Of a stretch of DNA of 64,000 bases, positions 22,397-37,000 are shown piece by piece (the first letter of the stretch is position 1; the number at the start of each line of letters is the position of its first letter). The DNA lies in assembly GCA_002749535.1 (NCBI GenBank), contig MZZL01000397.1, positions 3,238-67,237 on the forward strand, given 5' to 3'. The DNA comes from Apophysomyces variabilis. Its lineage: Eukaryota > Mucoromycota > Mucoromycetes > Mucorales > Mucoraceae. The notes beneath the pieces are model-generated. The model worked only from the letters and a program-made list of their open reading frames with translations. It did not search any database and was not told the origin of the DNA. A program made the position numbers and the translations under genes.

Positions 22397-23520
22397 TTGC
22401 CGGCGACAGTGGAGGATTCTCATATGAAGGAAGTGACAGAAAAGCATACTTATACTTCTTACACTCCTCAAGACAAGGCCAGATTTTTTAAAGTGAAGAT
22501 CGAGAAATCTATGTGTGCTTCTGCTGCAGCGAGACAATTGGGAATTCACGCTCGCACAGCCCAGAGATGGGTCAAACAATATGCGGAGCATAGCATCTGC
22601 GAGAGCGGTAAAAAGAAAGGTCGTAGACGCATTCTGACTGAGGAACACGTAAAGGTCCTTATTGATTTTATTAATGCTAATCCCTCTGCTGTTGTCGCAT
22701 CATTTACTGCAACAGTTCAATAGTCTTAAAGTCACCCATAGCACTGTTTATAATTTCATGAGAACAGAGTGTAACCTTCCCGTGAAACAAGTAGACTTAC
22801 AATTTATGGAGAGAAATAGCCCATAAAAGATCGAGGAACGACACGATTGCGTTCGCAAGTGGGAGCAAACTGACAAACTGACATGGATTTCTTGACCAAC
22901 TGTGTGTTTCTTGATGAATCTTCGTTTCATATTAATATTAAGCGTACGAGGGCTTGGTCCAAGAAAGGTACTCCTGCTGTTGTTACCGTGCCAACCACGA
23001 GAGTAAAAACCACGACTATGTTGGGTAATATCTCTGCTTCAGGTTTAATTAAAGTTAGCTTGAGAATACCCAAACCCAGTAAGAAAAGAAAGGTTGGACA
23101 GGAATCTGGATATTTGAGCACTGGTACGTAACGAGACATTGTATTAGCTTTTTGAAAGACATCTTCGAATAAAATGGACAAATACCCGCAAGTGAATGGT
23201 GCGCTACCTAGTCATGGATAATGCTCCTATACACAAGGCTGAAGATATTACAAAGTATATCATGTCCCCAGGATATCGATATGCTTATTCACCTTCATAT
23301 TCTCCTGAGCTGAAGCCAGTTGAGCAGTTCTGGTCTATTGCTAAAAGCAAAGTTAAGCGCCATCGATTTCTGGATAAAGAGACTTTATAGACGCGGATTA
23401 GTAATGCTTGTAACAACATAACATTGAGCGATTTCCACGGTTTCGCTTCCCATTCACATATTTACTGGGATAAATGCCGTAATAGAGAAAATATGGAATG
23501 TTGTATGGCTTCAAGAACAT
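22397..23520 (+). pseudogene. decayed Tc1/IS630-type DD34E transposase
   Basis: A cut-and-paste DNA transposase broken by several frameshifts and stops. Pieces in order: a helix-turn-helix (SAAARQLGIHARTAQRWVKQ) and KKGRRRILTEEHVKVLIDFI; then, in another frame, THSTVYNFMR; then the catalytic core. The first Asp is in CVFLDESSFH (about 22910), the second in YLVMDNAPIHK (about 23220), and the Glu in ELKPVEQFWS. Exactly 34 residues separate the last two acids, the DD34E spacing of Tc1-like elements. Breaks are near 22705, 22827 (TAA), 22890, 23128 and 23195. Coding similarity fades after about 23500. No intact termini or target-site duplication were recognised. It cannot make an active enzyme as it stands. 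Confidence 0.85.
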
Positions 23521-23560
23521 GCAAACTCGGTATTCACATATGCACAGATTAGTGAATGGG
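23449..23560. repeat. 9-bp inverted repeat at the right end of the transposase relic
   Basis: CCCATTCAC at 23449-23457 is the reverse complement of GTGAATGGG at 23552-23560, about 95 bases apart. The left arm is followed by ATATTTAC; a similar TATTCACATATGCAC lies at 23531-23545. It may be remnant sub-terminal structure of the element or chance. Confidence 0.4.
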
Positions 23561-23589
23561 ATGGGTATAGGCAGAGAATAATGACTGGC

Positions 23590-23955
23590 TCACGGCGAAG
23601 GGAGACCATCCAGAACTTGCTTCGAGGTATCACGCTTTTCTTCGAGCCGCCGTAGCTTTGATAGCGTCTTGTCAATTTCCTCTTCAAGCAGGTGATAGTT
23701 TTCCTGTAGTTTTCTAAATTAAGTTGAGAATGAGAAAAAGAATACTATCGTGCTACATTTTAGACTTGCCTTTTCCAAGTTGGCGAGGTAGACGGCGACG
23801 ACGTGAGGCTTGTGGCGTTGGGCGCTATTGCGCTTCTGATGTCGATACTCGTGTTTATGCTGCTTCATGGGCGGATACTTGTGTTTATGCTGGAGATGGT
23901 TTATGAGCTGGTTCAAATGCCAGGCTCGGTTGGCTATATCGGGCAGGTTGGCCAT
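23590..23955 (-). CDS. unidentified 99-aa coiled-coil protein
   Basis: Two exons, 23955-23770 and 23703-23590, join in phase 0 to 99 residues. The intron begins GCAAGT and ends CTACAG, a GC-AG intron; a GT donor 5 bases downstream would ruin the frame. The N-terminus is MANLPDIANRAWHLNQLI. A His/Lys/Gln-rich block follows (HKHKYPPMKQHKHEYRHQ), then a strong C-terminal helix (VVAVYLANLEK joined to ENYHLLEEEIDKTLSKLRRL) with heptad-like Leu/Ile spacing. I do not recognise the family; small chromatin-complex and kinetochore subunits look like this, but nothing here is diagnostic. That both frame and helix continue across the splice argues that the gene is real. Confidence 0.55.
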
Positions 23956-24580
23956 TCTTGAGCCTGGCTGGTTTGACGATCATTTCAAACCCGTCGAGGG
24001 AAAAAACTGACCCTTTTCTACCGTTATAGTATACAAAAGCGTTAACATGTGTGTTGAAATGTAAGTACGCCCAGCTAGTTGGAGACGTTAATGTTATAAT
24101 TGTGATTTTTTAGACAAAACGTACTTTTCAGCGCCAATTTTAGCGACATGCTGTAGGCCAAAAGGCTTGTTGTTCATAAGGAGAAGATACAGTTCATTAC
24201 CCGTTTTTTCCCTGTAGATTTTCCCCAACAAGTTGCACTTGATGGTTTGGGCGGAAGCTGACACGTTTTATAGTAGATTTGCTGGGTAAACTCGGTGCAA
24301 TAGAGAAAGACTTTTGTCGTGACTTTACTGGGATGTAAGAGGCATCCCGGCGAAGAATAAAACTTGGTCGCTCTCTTCGCTTTATTTGTCGGTTGCCCTT
24401 TTTATTGTTTGCTGATTTTAAGGAAGTGATTACTTGATTTCAGTACTGTAATTGTCATATAAGATGAATTGGTACACGTGGCCGCGAAGGACCTAACAAG
24501 GCAATGTTTAGGTTTCTGGTAAAATACATGTCAAACGACAAATCATGGCCGTAAAATAAGACAAAACAATTTCCGTATTG
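23956..24580. other. intergenic, no gene seen
   Basis: 625 AT-rich bases. They include the upstream region of the 99-aa gene and the 3' side of the decayed gene to its right. No frame, repeat or RNA signature was recognised. Confidence 0.55.
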
Positions 24581-25781
24581 TTAATCACTCTCGAATTTGA
24601 CCTGCATCATCAGCAAGCGGGATCTTACAGTATCAAGGTCAATATCTGGGGGAACAGGTTTTCGTAAAGGTATGGTAGCCACACGAATGCACTCTTGATG
24701 GTTGTTGTCTTCGTCATCGCTTTGCTCCTCGTTCTTCATTTGGCTCCTTACCACTTCTATTATCACCTTCACTATCATCACCGTGTATATCAGTTGCTTT
24801 TCTTTTGGCATCCTTGATTGAGGCAGCTTGCATTTCGTGATTATTGATCTTTTTTCAACTGATTGCGATAAAAATTTCTTGCCAAATCGTTCCAGAGTAA
24901 AACAAGTTTATCCGGGCCTTTGAAATGGTTTTCAAAAACGTATGGAGAAGCTTTTGTACCATACTTCTCTTTAAGATCTTGAAAGGATGATCCGAGCTTG
25001 CACTGCTAGTTATCAGATCTTTAGGCGCCTTGTTTCGGTCCATGAATTTCTCTTTGAACTTCTTTAAAAGCAGTTTGAGTTGGAGTTCTTGTTTCTTGTA
25101 ATTCTGGAGAATTCCAGAGAATTTGAAATGTATCCTCTTATTGCTGTTATATTATGTGTTTAGATGATGTTCAAGTAAAAATACTGATAGTGCTTACATT
25201 TCTTTTCGTAACTCATCCTTAATCACTTCTTCAGTCACACCAAGTGGGTGCACCCTGTTTTTTCTTCCTTCGCTCTCCCACCGCATTTTTTTAGTCGTAG
25301 CAAGTGATATAAAAGGTGATTTTGTGATTGTCGTTTCAGGTTCTGGTAACTTTGGAGAGGTAAACCTTGCGATATATACAGGAGCCCAACGACTGATTCC
25401 CATATGAGAGTCAACTTCATAAAGAAGCAACATGTTATAGACAGACTGATTGTTTCCAATCACTTTATGTTTGGTTCTGTGTGGAGAACAGGAACCAGAA
25501 TGTTGTACATCTTGGCAATAGCAATCAGGCGTAGAAGATCATTTGTGGGAATGCTTTGGTTATCCGATAATCGTAGTGATACAGCATGCTGCTTGTCATC
25601 TAAGCAGCGCACTACAGCTACAGACAATGCAGCCTCTGATGGATAGGTGTTGAAAAGTTTCGGAATGGTTTGTTCACTCCTTGCTTCAGCTCTGTTTTGA
25701 TATTGGTCGCCCTCTAGCCCCAGCGATCACTGTTTGCATATGCTGTTCATAGCTTGCAGCGGGGCCACGGCTGGTGGGCAT
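24581..25781 (-). pseudogene. frameshifted unknown gene, probably element-derived
   Basis: Read leftward, protein-like sequence continues for over 300 residues but changes frame several times. From about 25735: GLEGDQYQNRAEARSEQT and IPKLFNTYPSEAALSVAVV, to HTEPNI at about 25480. A one-base shift then leads to VIGNNQSVYNMLLLYEVD, WAPVYIARF, KNRVHPLGVTEEVIKDELRK, WNSPELQETRTPTQTAFKEV, and later KYGTKASPYVFENHF and LLWNDLARNFYRNQL. The tail is AASIKDAKRKATDIHGD, a possible intron, and RVATIPLRKPVPPDIDLDTV, ending at 24581. Some breaks may be introns (GTAAGC after 25200, GTAAGG near 24740), but the shift at about 25475 has no splice signals. I do not recognise the family. Its setting between mobile-element debris favours a decayed selfish or repetitive gene. 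Confidence 0.6.
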
Positions 25782-26283
25782 CGCGCATATCAAGACCTAG
25801 GTTTCCTGCAAAGTTCAAATCTGGTAACTACCATATTTTTAACGTTAGTGTACAATGCTTGTTTTCTGTCTATTACTTTTACTATATAGCTAAAAACAAT
25901 ACAATAAGAAAACAATAAAGAAATAGTTGAGAGTGTGCAAACAGTGAGGTGTTGAGAATAAAAATCAACTGCTGAATACGACGTATATAAACGAATCGTT
26001 TCAGAGGTAAAGAATCACGTTAGCGAGCACTTTATGAACTGCGCTATCGACTACTGCACTTTTGTGTATAGAAAACACCATGGGATAGGTTGTTAAGAGC
26101 ATTAGATATGCCATTATTCTAGCTTACAGACTCTGGATGCGTCTTATAGAGGTTTGTGGATTACTTTCTTTTTCGGAGCTAAGTGAATGTCATCGAGGTT
26201 TAACCTAGCACTATCTAGTTTCTTGGGTTTATTCAGCGGTTCAAATGAGCGCAAAAATAATAATTGTGTCCGCCCGGGCTAGA
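25782..26283. other. intergenic between two broken minus-strand fragments
   Basis: About 500 AT-rich bases with no long frame. The flanking fragments at 24581-25781 and 26284-26578 point the same way, so this may be spacer or deeply decayed coding sequence of one element. Confidence 0.4.
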
Positions 26284-26578
26284 TCAATCTGATAAAAATT
26301 GAGGAGGGATGGAAAAATATCGGGGAAGGGCGTGAGTATCAAAAAAGCCTTTTTGCAAGGAAGAAGCGGGCGACAGCAGCTTTTGCGGAGATATCGATAT
26401 GTATTTAGGCATGTGGTTGAATGGACGGGTTGTATTAGAGGAAATAGATTCAACAGACTTGGCATTTAGGAAAACTTGAGCCAATCAACTCAAGAAGTGA
26501 AGCGTTGTGTTGTTTGAGCTTACTAATTTCAGCCTTGTCAGCAGCGAGTTCTGCTTTTGACTGTTTAACAGTGGGCAT
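26284..26578 (-). pseudogene. short coiled-coil fragment with a frameshift
   Basis: From the ATG at 26576-26578 the frame reads MPTVKQSKAELAADKAEISK and LKQHNASLLELI, a clear leucine-zipper-like helix. It then shifts by one base to AQVFLNAKSVESISSNTT and on to PKYISISPQKLLSPAS, ending at 26284. Without the shift it stops soon after. No splice signals fit the change. The family is unknown. It may be the N-terminal piece of the same decayed element as the fragment at 24581-25781. Confidence 0.45.
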
Positions 26579-27649
26579 GGGGAGAGCTCAAGGACGTGGA
26601 TGCAATTTTAAAATGAGGTAAAGCGTTAGCTAAGCAGAAAAAGGACGGCATTGAATTTTTTTCTTTTTTATTTGTTGCGACATTTAATTCCACTGGACTG
26701 CAACTTCGATTTTCGTAGTTGCGGAATTTTTTTTTGGAGATACTGTATATAATTTCGAACAAGCACATAATATTGTTGACTAGTAAAGAAAGGGAGGAAT
26801 TCAAAGGAATAGAATGGGTATGCGACGGGAATAGCCTAGGACGCTCCCCTCGGGCGCTGTTATGACAAACTAGACGCTTTTGATATATTATCCAGTAAGA
26901 ATAATAGGAAAGAAGTGGAGAAATAAAGCACAGGTAGCATCACAGCAACTGATCGCAGAGGGAGTGGGCAAGCAGATAGTATGTGATGGAAGGAGTGCAC
27001 CAGAAGGTACCTTCTCTAGCATTTCTACCTATACTTTCCATGTATACCATTTCGTTTCTCTGATACAATGCCATTAATCCAATAATTATTGATTTATTAT
27101 TCCCTCGTGATCCTTACCGTTTGCATTTTGTATAGTCTACTGAGCTTTCAGGCACTCGAACTTCTCGGGCACTCCCCTCTCCACATCTTAACTTCTTTTA
27201 TAGCTTTCCTATGCATAGCCTCTCTTTAACTGGTGTAATGTTGTTAGTGAGATGATCCCATTAGTTTAGCACTTGAATTATTTACCTTTTGTACAGCTCA
27301 ATGAGTTTTCGGACGCTCCATCAATTGCCGTAATGCTATCTGTGATTTATTCCTCCATTCCTCTCCTACTAATTTTTCTGGCTAATATGGCAAACGGCAT
27401 CTAGCTTATTGTAACGACGTTCAGTTAACCTGGGAGAGAAGTGCCCGAGGAAAATCCCATTTTTCTGCGTTGTCATCATGCACAAAGAAATTGTGGGCAG
27501 GCACAACCTCTATTTTGATTCACGTGGAACTTCATTATTGGGAAGGATGCGACTTGGATTTTGATAAAGAGGGTATTTCCTCAAAAAGCATCAAGGTTGG
27601 ATTTAAACAGCGATTTCCGCTGCTGAGCTAGTGAACTTGGGCTGCTTCT
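26579..27649. other. intergenic, no gene seen
   Basis: About 1.07 kb, AT-rich, leading into the Dsc1/Tul1 gene. Weak frames of 65-79 codons occur on both strands without recognisable content. The promoter of the downstream gene must lie at the right end; no TATA box is obvious. Confidence 0.55.
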
Positions 27650-30346
27650 ATGGATTTGCCCACCGACAACGGTCAGAATGCGCAACAACAACTGCTACAA
27701 CGTCAAGCTATGAATAGATCGAGCTTTTATATACTTCTTTTTTTGCTGTCTCTGCTATTTCTGAACTTCTCAGATGATGAGACCGCTCGAACAGGGAAGC
27801 CTACTGTAGACGAAATGTTGAAGTCACTACAACATGAAAAAGAGTTACTCCATAATGTCACCTTTGGTGTGAATGTGACCCACGTAAGTCACCTCTCAAA
27901 GTATCTTGGGATATTGATATTGGTCACATTCAGCCTCTACCTCTTTCTATTGCTTCACAAATTCAAGAACTTACAGCAATCGGTCACAACAATCCCACCT
28001 CGCATTATTATCACAATGTTACAGGGGTGTTCAGAGGTCCGAAGCTCTATCCGCTCATTCTTTCTTCGAGCCTTGATAGCTCACAATGATTGTCTTGTTG
28101 TTAGGCGACTGGGAAAGCAAAAATGTTGAATTGGACGAGTCTGAGCAGTTGAACGAAACTGCCCGAGATGAAGCTCGTGGTAGCTTCCGATTCGATGGCG
28201 TTGGTTCGTTTACATTACATCTCAAATCCATAGCAACAAAGAATGAAAATGTGAACTTTATAGAGGTGATACTCATGAACCTTTATTTGACAAACCGATC
28301 TTACTACTTACGTTCAGGGCTACATGCGTCTGAAAGATGAAGATAAGAGCGATTACGGCGTCTTACTGCTGGCAGAGGGCGTCCATTTCCTAAATAATGG
28401 CACAATTTATCTTATGGGTGTTCCAGACAGGTAATGCGGTTTCTGCGTATATAGGTGATTAATGAAAGGGGTATGACAGTGTTCCGCTGCCATTGGATGA
28501 CTTACTTCATATGCTGCCATACAATCAATCCATGATAATGGCTAAGGATGCAATAAATGAACAAATTGACAAACATATCGACGAATTTGAGAAATTGACG
28601 TCTTGGGGAGGACAACAAGTGGCGGAAAACAATGGTACGAACACTGAACTGGATATATTCAGCGTTTTCTCATTCAACTTAGATCGTCCCATGTCGGTAC
28701 CCTTTGAATGCTCGTTCCAGATTTTCACGCAATTACATCCTGTTCCTTCCAACGTAAAAATGTCACATCTGCTAGAATACGAAAGAGGTTGTTGGATATA
28801 TATCATAGCAGGAACAGGTCTGACTGACACCGAGTTTTACAATGTCTAGAACTCGCCAATCCTCAGGGGATCACAACTATTCGGCCCCCGCAACTAAAAC
28901 TTTCGACTGCCCTGTATTCTCCTAACTGTGGACTGGTCTTATCGATCAAGGAAGCTACCGGCATAAAAATCGAGAAGTACTATAGCAAAGCCATCTCATA
29001 TGCTACGATGGCAACCGCCATTGCCATTGTTCAGATATTTTCATTGATAAACCAGATGGAATATACCCCAACCCCATCGGTGAGTGCTTTCCATACGAAA
29101 TAACTCGTGTATTAATATTTATCAGAGTGTTTCTAATGTATCTTATTGGACTATTGCCATGCAAGCAATAATGGATGGCTACATTTGTCTTCTGCATCTG
29201 ACAACAGGCGTTGTTATCAATACGGTATTCATTCCCTTCGCAGCAGCTGCATTCTTCAGCTTTGTGCTGGTTTCGGTGTTTGGCATGCGTTATCTTCTTG
29301 TCGTGTGGAGAATTCAGCGTCCAGAAGCTACCATACTAAGCAGATTACGGGCGAACAGACAATCAGAAGCCAACAATATCACGAACAATACCACTAATAC
29401 GAGGACTATTTTGCCTACATCGACAAGAACACCTGCAATAACCCCATCTACTCCGGCAGGAGACGTCAGTATCTTGTACTACAGAATGTGTAAGTGTCCC
29501 ATATGGACTATTTGGTCGGTCTCCTTTAACACTCCGTCTTTTTAGATGCCATGTTGTTGCTAGGGCTATTCTTGTTTTATCAGACAGCAACCCGATCTGC
29601 CATGGCACAAAACATTATCATTGGGCTTTTAGGATTTTTTTTCTACTCATTCTGGGTCCCTCAAATTGTAAGAAATGTTTCCCGTGGCTGTAGAAGACCA
29701 CTAAGCCTGCGTTACATTGTTGGCATGAGTATATCCCGTTTGATCATTCCTCTCTGTAAGTAAATATGATAACGGAAAGACATGCCATTAACTCGGCTCA
29801 TTTTAGATTTCTGTGCTTGTCCTTATAATGTCTTAGCGCGAGAACCTACACGCTGGATATGGGTGCTAGTTGCTTACGTCGCTCTGCAGGTTGCAATCCT
29901 TCTTTTGCAGGATTTGTTAGGTCCTAGATTTTTCGTGCCGGAGCGGGTAGGCTGCAATAACAATGACTATGTTTGTACGAATTGCTTACATCTACTTAGT
30001 ACCTGCCACAAACGTACAATTATCATCCCATTCTTCCCCCAGAAGACGAGGAGACGTCGCAAGGCGAACGAAACAGCAACGAAACGAGAAGACAAGGAAT
30101 ACCTAAAGATTGTCCTATATGTATGCTTCCGATTGATACGCGCATTACGGCACATACAGGGCTAAATGTCCTGGGCAGAACTCAGTACATGGTTACTCCA
30201 TGTCACCATCAGTTCCATACAGATTGCTTGGAAAAGGTAACTGGTCTTGCTACATATAAAAATCTTGTATCTAATGGATCCTTCCATAGTGGATGAACAT
30301 TAAGCTTGAATGTCCCGTATGTAGAGCATACCTTCCTGCACGTTAG
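27650..30346 (+). CDS. TUL1: Dsc1/Tul1 RING-type E3 ubiquitin ligase of Golgi/endosome
   Basis: Catalytic subunit of the Dsc (Golgi/endosomal) ubiquitin ligase, which marks membrane proteins and, in some fungi, SREBP. Exons 27650-27883, 27934-28036, 28105-28265, 28318-28430, 28480-28787, 28850-29079, 29126-29489, 29546-29755, 29807-29946, 30000-30236 and 30290-30346 give 718 residues. There is an N-terminal signal anchor (FYILLFLLSLLFLNF), then a lumenal domain with NVTH, GTIYLMGVPD and several N-X-S/T sites. Multiple transmembrane helices run from about residue 350 (SYATMATAIAIVQIFSL; LLLGLFLFYQ; IIIGLLGFFFYSFWVPQIV; WIWVLVAYVALQVAILLL). A C-terminal RING-H2 follows: CPICMLP, TPCHHQFHTDCLEKW, CPVCRAYLPAR. 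The second intron uses a poor GTCCGA donor, chosen because it yields VFRGDWESK without a shift. Confidence 0.93.
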
Positions 30347-31141
30347 TATATCCTTTTTGCATTCCCCCATCAAAGATTCGCACATCTTATTGGACAGCTG
30401 TCCTCTTTTCGATTGAAATCCGAATTCATCTTGTATGTGCTTCACGTCACCAGCATAATTTTGTTTCTGAACGTACGCTTTTTGAATGGTAGACCAGCCG
30501 CTTGAATAGGCCGATCCCGTTAAGCATCCTAGAATATGTTACAGAATTTGTATTATTTTTCTATTACACTTGTACACCAAGTAGCAATCTAATCTCACAG
30601 GAAAACTATAAAACTTTATTCTATCTCTACCTAATTAAGATACCATGTTCGTCTAGCAACGGCACATGTCGGTTCGGCATCAGAGCCACAGTAGCAGAGC
30701 GTTTTATGTTAGGATGCCAAATAACCAGCGGATTACGCAAGCACACTATAAACCAGATTAATAGGAGGTGCAGTCAACAAAAGTGCTGCAGTAATTGAAG
30801 AACATTTGATGGTTCAGGCTACATTGAACTAACATCTTGCATTTACAAATCTTCATATTCTTATATAGAAAAATTATTATCCCGCATTCTTCATAGGCAA
30901 TGCACAAATATGTGGTTTATTGTTGGAATGGGGATGTCGAGAAAGAAAAACCATAGATAAAGAATAAGTCTTAGCAGGAGCAAACGAGTCAGGGCATACA
31001 GAGGTTGAACCTTAGAAAGTTGCTGCCTGCCTCACCTGTCGGAGTCATCGGGCGTGGACTGCTTTTTGAGGAGATTTTGTACAGGTTTTTTTTCGTCCTT
31101 GTTTTTTGCGCTCGTCGTTATCATCGATTCCCGCTCGTGCA
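30347..31141. other. intergenic, no gene seen
   Basis: 795 bases between Dsc1/Tul1 and Prp43. A 98-codon plus frame at 30502-30798 shows no domain, is AT-driven in composition and has no spliced partner, so I do not call it. The right end is the Prp43 promoter, with T-rich text (GGTTTTTTTTCG near 31084). Confidence 0.55.
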
Positions 31142-33616
<2,475 letters not shown>

Positions 33617-34009
33617 CAAACCATTTTAATTTTATAAACATCATTAAAAGCAGCATAGTAAAATTTTCTGATCATACTTTATCAAACAATGAATGACTTG
33701 AACGGAAAAAGCGTGATAAAAGCTAATAATTATCACAGAAAAAGTTTAACGTCTAAAAAGACGCGAAAATCCGTGCTTGGCACGGCACGTCATGGATTAA
33801 GACTGGACATGGCATTATTTTCTGGAAAGTCCGTATGTAGCGATAGGAATTGTTCAGCTTTGATAAAGCTATCTCGTCCTTTCAATTCAAAGTAAAAGAA
33901 GTTGATGTAGCTCTCCTTCCCGGCTATTTCAGCCCCTTTTTAATGGAAATATTTTGTGATATATTGAATTACAAGAATTTCAGAATGCCAAACTATCACA
34001 ATCCGGTTG
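33617..34009. other. convergent intergenic region
   Basis: 393 AT-rich bases between the stops of Prp43 (+) and Kap123 (-). It should contain both polyadenylation regions. Frames of about 68 codons here are short and featureless. Confidence 0.6.
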
Positions 34010-37000
34010 CTAATTCACTCGCAGTTCGGGAAACTGAACATTTAATGCTTGTATAAGTTCAACCAGATACGCTCGTGTAGAATGGCTCAGTTGTTGTTCA
34101 TCTGACAACACTTCTGAAAAGACGCGAATAAGCTGCGGAAGCTGAGCAAATGCCTTGCATAAAAAAAGCAAGCTGTATTAGAATGGTAAGATAAGAACTC
34201 AGTAACTTAACACCTACAATTGGATGATTGCTTTGGAGCAGTTTAAACAGACAGTCAAAGATAACTTCGTTCTCCTCATATTTTACTTTAACCGGAAGGG
34301 CATGAATAAAAGCTGGCAGTACACGATCCAAAGGCACACATCCGGGGCACGCAAGAATTAGACGAGCAATTGCCCCAAGAGCATAATCTATTTCGATAGG
34401 AGAGGATGATGCGCCGTGAATGATGGGATGTAAAGCAGCAAAGATATCTGGATATCGTCTATCAACCAAATATAAGGCCATTTTGTTTTCATTGCCAGAA
34501 CCCAGATAAAACTTACATGCTAAGATCGACACGAGCATATGTTGCCAAGATTCCTAACCCAAATGCACCTTCACTTCTGACCGCTGAGGACGTGTCACCG
34601 CAATTGCGAATAAGCATGGATAATATAGATTCTGTATGCGTTATTGGTACTTCTCTGGTACTGAGAATACATTCACTGATGCAGCGGGTTGCATTTGAGC
34701 GCTCGAAGGGGCTGTTTTCCTCGCTCTACAATACAGATAATTAATCGCACCATTTTGCTTATGCGTAATGCACGGCTTACACAGTAACTGAGGACGAGCG
34801 GCAATAATTTGGCGAATTTCGGAGAAAAATCGAGTCCAAATGATTTTGCCATTCTGCTAACAAGATGGGCTGCAGTTCCAATTAGTAGCGAAGTGAATTC
34901 TTCTTCGCTGTATTCAGTGGAGTATTCGTCATCTTCCGAGTCCTCCTCGCTATCGCAAGCCTGCAGACATACGAGCCTCCTCTCAAAAATATCGCTCGTT
35001 AGACGAATTACCTCGTCCAGATCTATGCTACGTCAATCAAAACTGAAATGCTGTTCGAAGATATTTACCGGTCATGACAAAATAGGCTCCGGTATATTCA
35101 ACGGTACCCGCCAATCCCTGGCATATTTGGATGGCGGTAGCCTTGTCTTCTTCGTGTTTCCAAAGGGGTATGATGGCATGCATTATCGTTCTTGTCAATC
35201 TCAGTAGCACTGGACTTTTGTCTAGTTGATGTGACTCGGCGCCTGTTTCAAAAGCATTGGTGTTTGACATAGCGTTACAGGAACGTAGAAAAGAGAATAA
35301 AACCACCACTGCAGTTCTGCGTACGTCGTCGATTACATGACGCAGTAATCGCAGTATCTCGTTGACCGATTGTTCCAGATATGGCATGAATTCAGATGGC
35401 TGATATGTACAAAGCTTCTCTAGTGTTTTCATAGCGATACATTTTTCGGTAGCTAAAGAGAAATCAAAATTTAAGGTCATCGGCTCCTCCTCATTGACAC
35501 CATCCTTGAACGAGATCTCTATCGTATCATTCGTCTGGTAATGACTTTCGCCTTCCTCTAGCCTGCAACATGCTAGAAGGAGCGATACCACCGCCGGTAG
35601 ATACGGTACAAAATTTGGTCCAAGCGTACGCGCAGCAGTGCCTAGAAACATATAGGAAGATTTTCTCATTGAGGGACATTGAGAATGAGTCTGCTCTATG
35701 ACTAAGTCCATCATATCTTGGTAACTGGTATGAAGTGTATCTAATCCAACAGTCTCAATAACGACACATAGTGTTGCAATGGTTGGACAATAAAACTGCA
35801 ATGTGCCATTGCTATCCTTCAGTGTCAGATAGTATCGAAGACGTGGCCAGATGGAATCGAAGTATGGCCGAAGTTCCCTTCCAGCTTGTCTGGCTGTTTC
35901 GCCGACAGTATTTATCACGGTGTCCATGATGTATGAAGGTGCATGATCCAACAGAAACGTTAACTTTTCGATTAACGTCGCAAAATGCTCGATGCTATGT
36001 CCATGTAGCTCCTTTAATATTATGTCGATTGTAGTGCAGGCGGCTTTTAGAACGTTGCTGTTCTGATCATCCATAAGGTGCAGTATTGGGGGGAGTAAGA
36101 TTCGGTAATGATCTGCAATGCTCCTTGGGAAATTCTCGGCAAGAACACTAAGAGCGGTGCAAGCTGCTCGCCGGACGGGTGTAGCAGGATCTTGTAATCC
36201 GTGGCAGATGAGGGTTAAAATCTCGTCAAGACTTGGGCGAACATATTTCATGCAACCTTCCAGGATGACAGATAGCGCCATTACGGAACATCTTCGCTGA
36301 CATGGATTTGGATTTTGCATATAGGATATAACAAACGGCATTACTGTAGTATACACTTGCTGCGGAGATATGTTGGTGGCTAGTGCATTAAGCACTCTGT
36401 ATGCAGCCTAAAGGGATCCGTTTTAGAGCCAATTTGTAGTCTGTCTCATCTTTTCCCTTTTCAAAAGAATGGTGATACGCACATAAGATGGAGTATTATC
36501 GTCCGCATCAATATCATCCCAAGAATCTTGAGCAGCCATAGGCATCAGACTTTCTACTACAGCTTGAACAGCCTTTAGTGATCGAACTTCTTTCCTCCTG
36601 CTATATCAAATACACGGATTAGTCAACCACATATTATCCTATATTGTTAAACATACTAAATAATAAGCGATGCAAGAACATTCAAAGCCATTGTACGGAT
36701 CCCGGCATCCACTTCTTGATTAACAGCAGTATGTAAAAAGTACTGGATCAACTCCGATAGCGATTCTGAAAGCAGTGATACATCCTTTTAAGCAATCGTT
36801 ATAAAGAATTGCTTTTATTTGAAATGGTCCATGATAAAGAAAAACTTACCAACGTCATCAGAATATCAAATACTTGAAACGCATGATTGGCATTTTCTTC
36901 GTCATTTTCCTGTATACACTGTTCCAGGGTGTCGACCATGGTAGGGACTATCCTACGAAAGGCTTCCTGCAAAATGACAGATAAAAAAAAACGATTCGAT

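Noticed and set aside
26820..26880. GC-rich stretch CTCCCCTCGGGCGCTG as an RNA gene
   Set aside because: Short, no consistent stem set and no known RNA signature.
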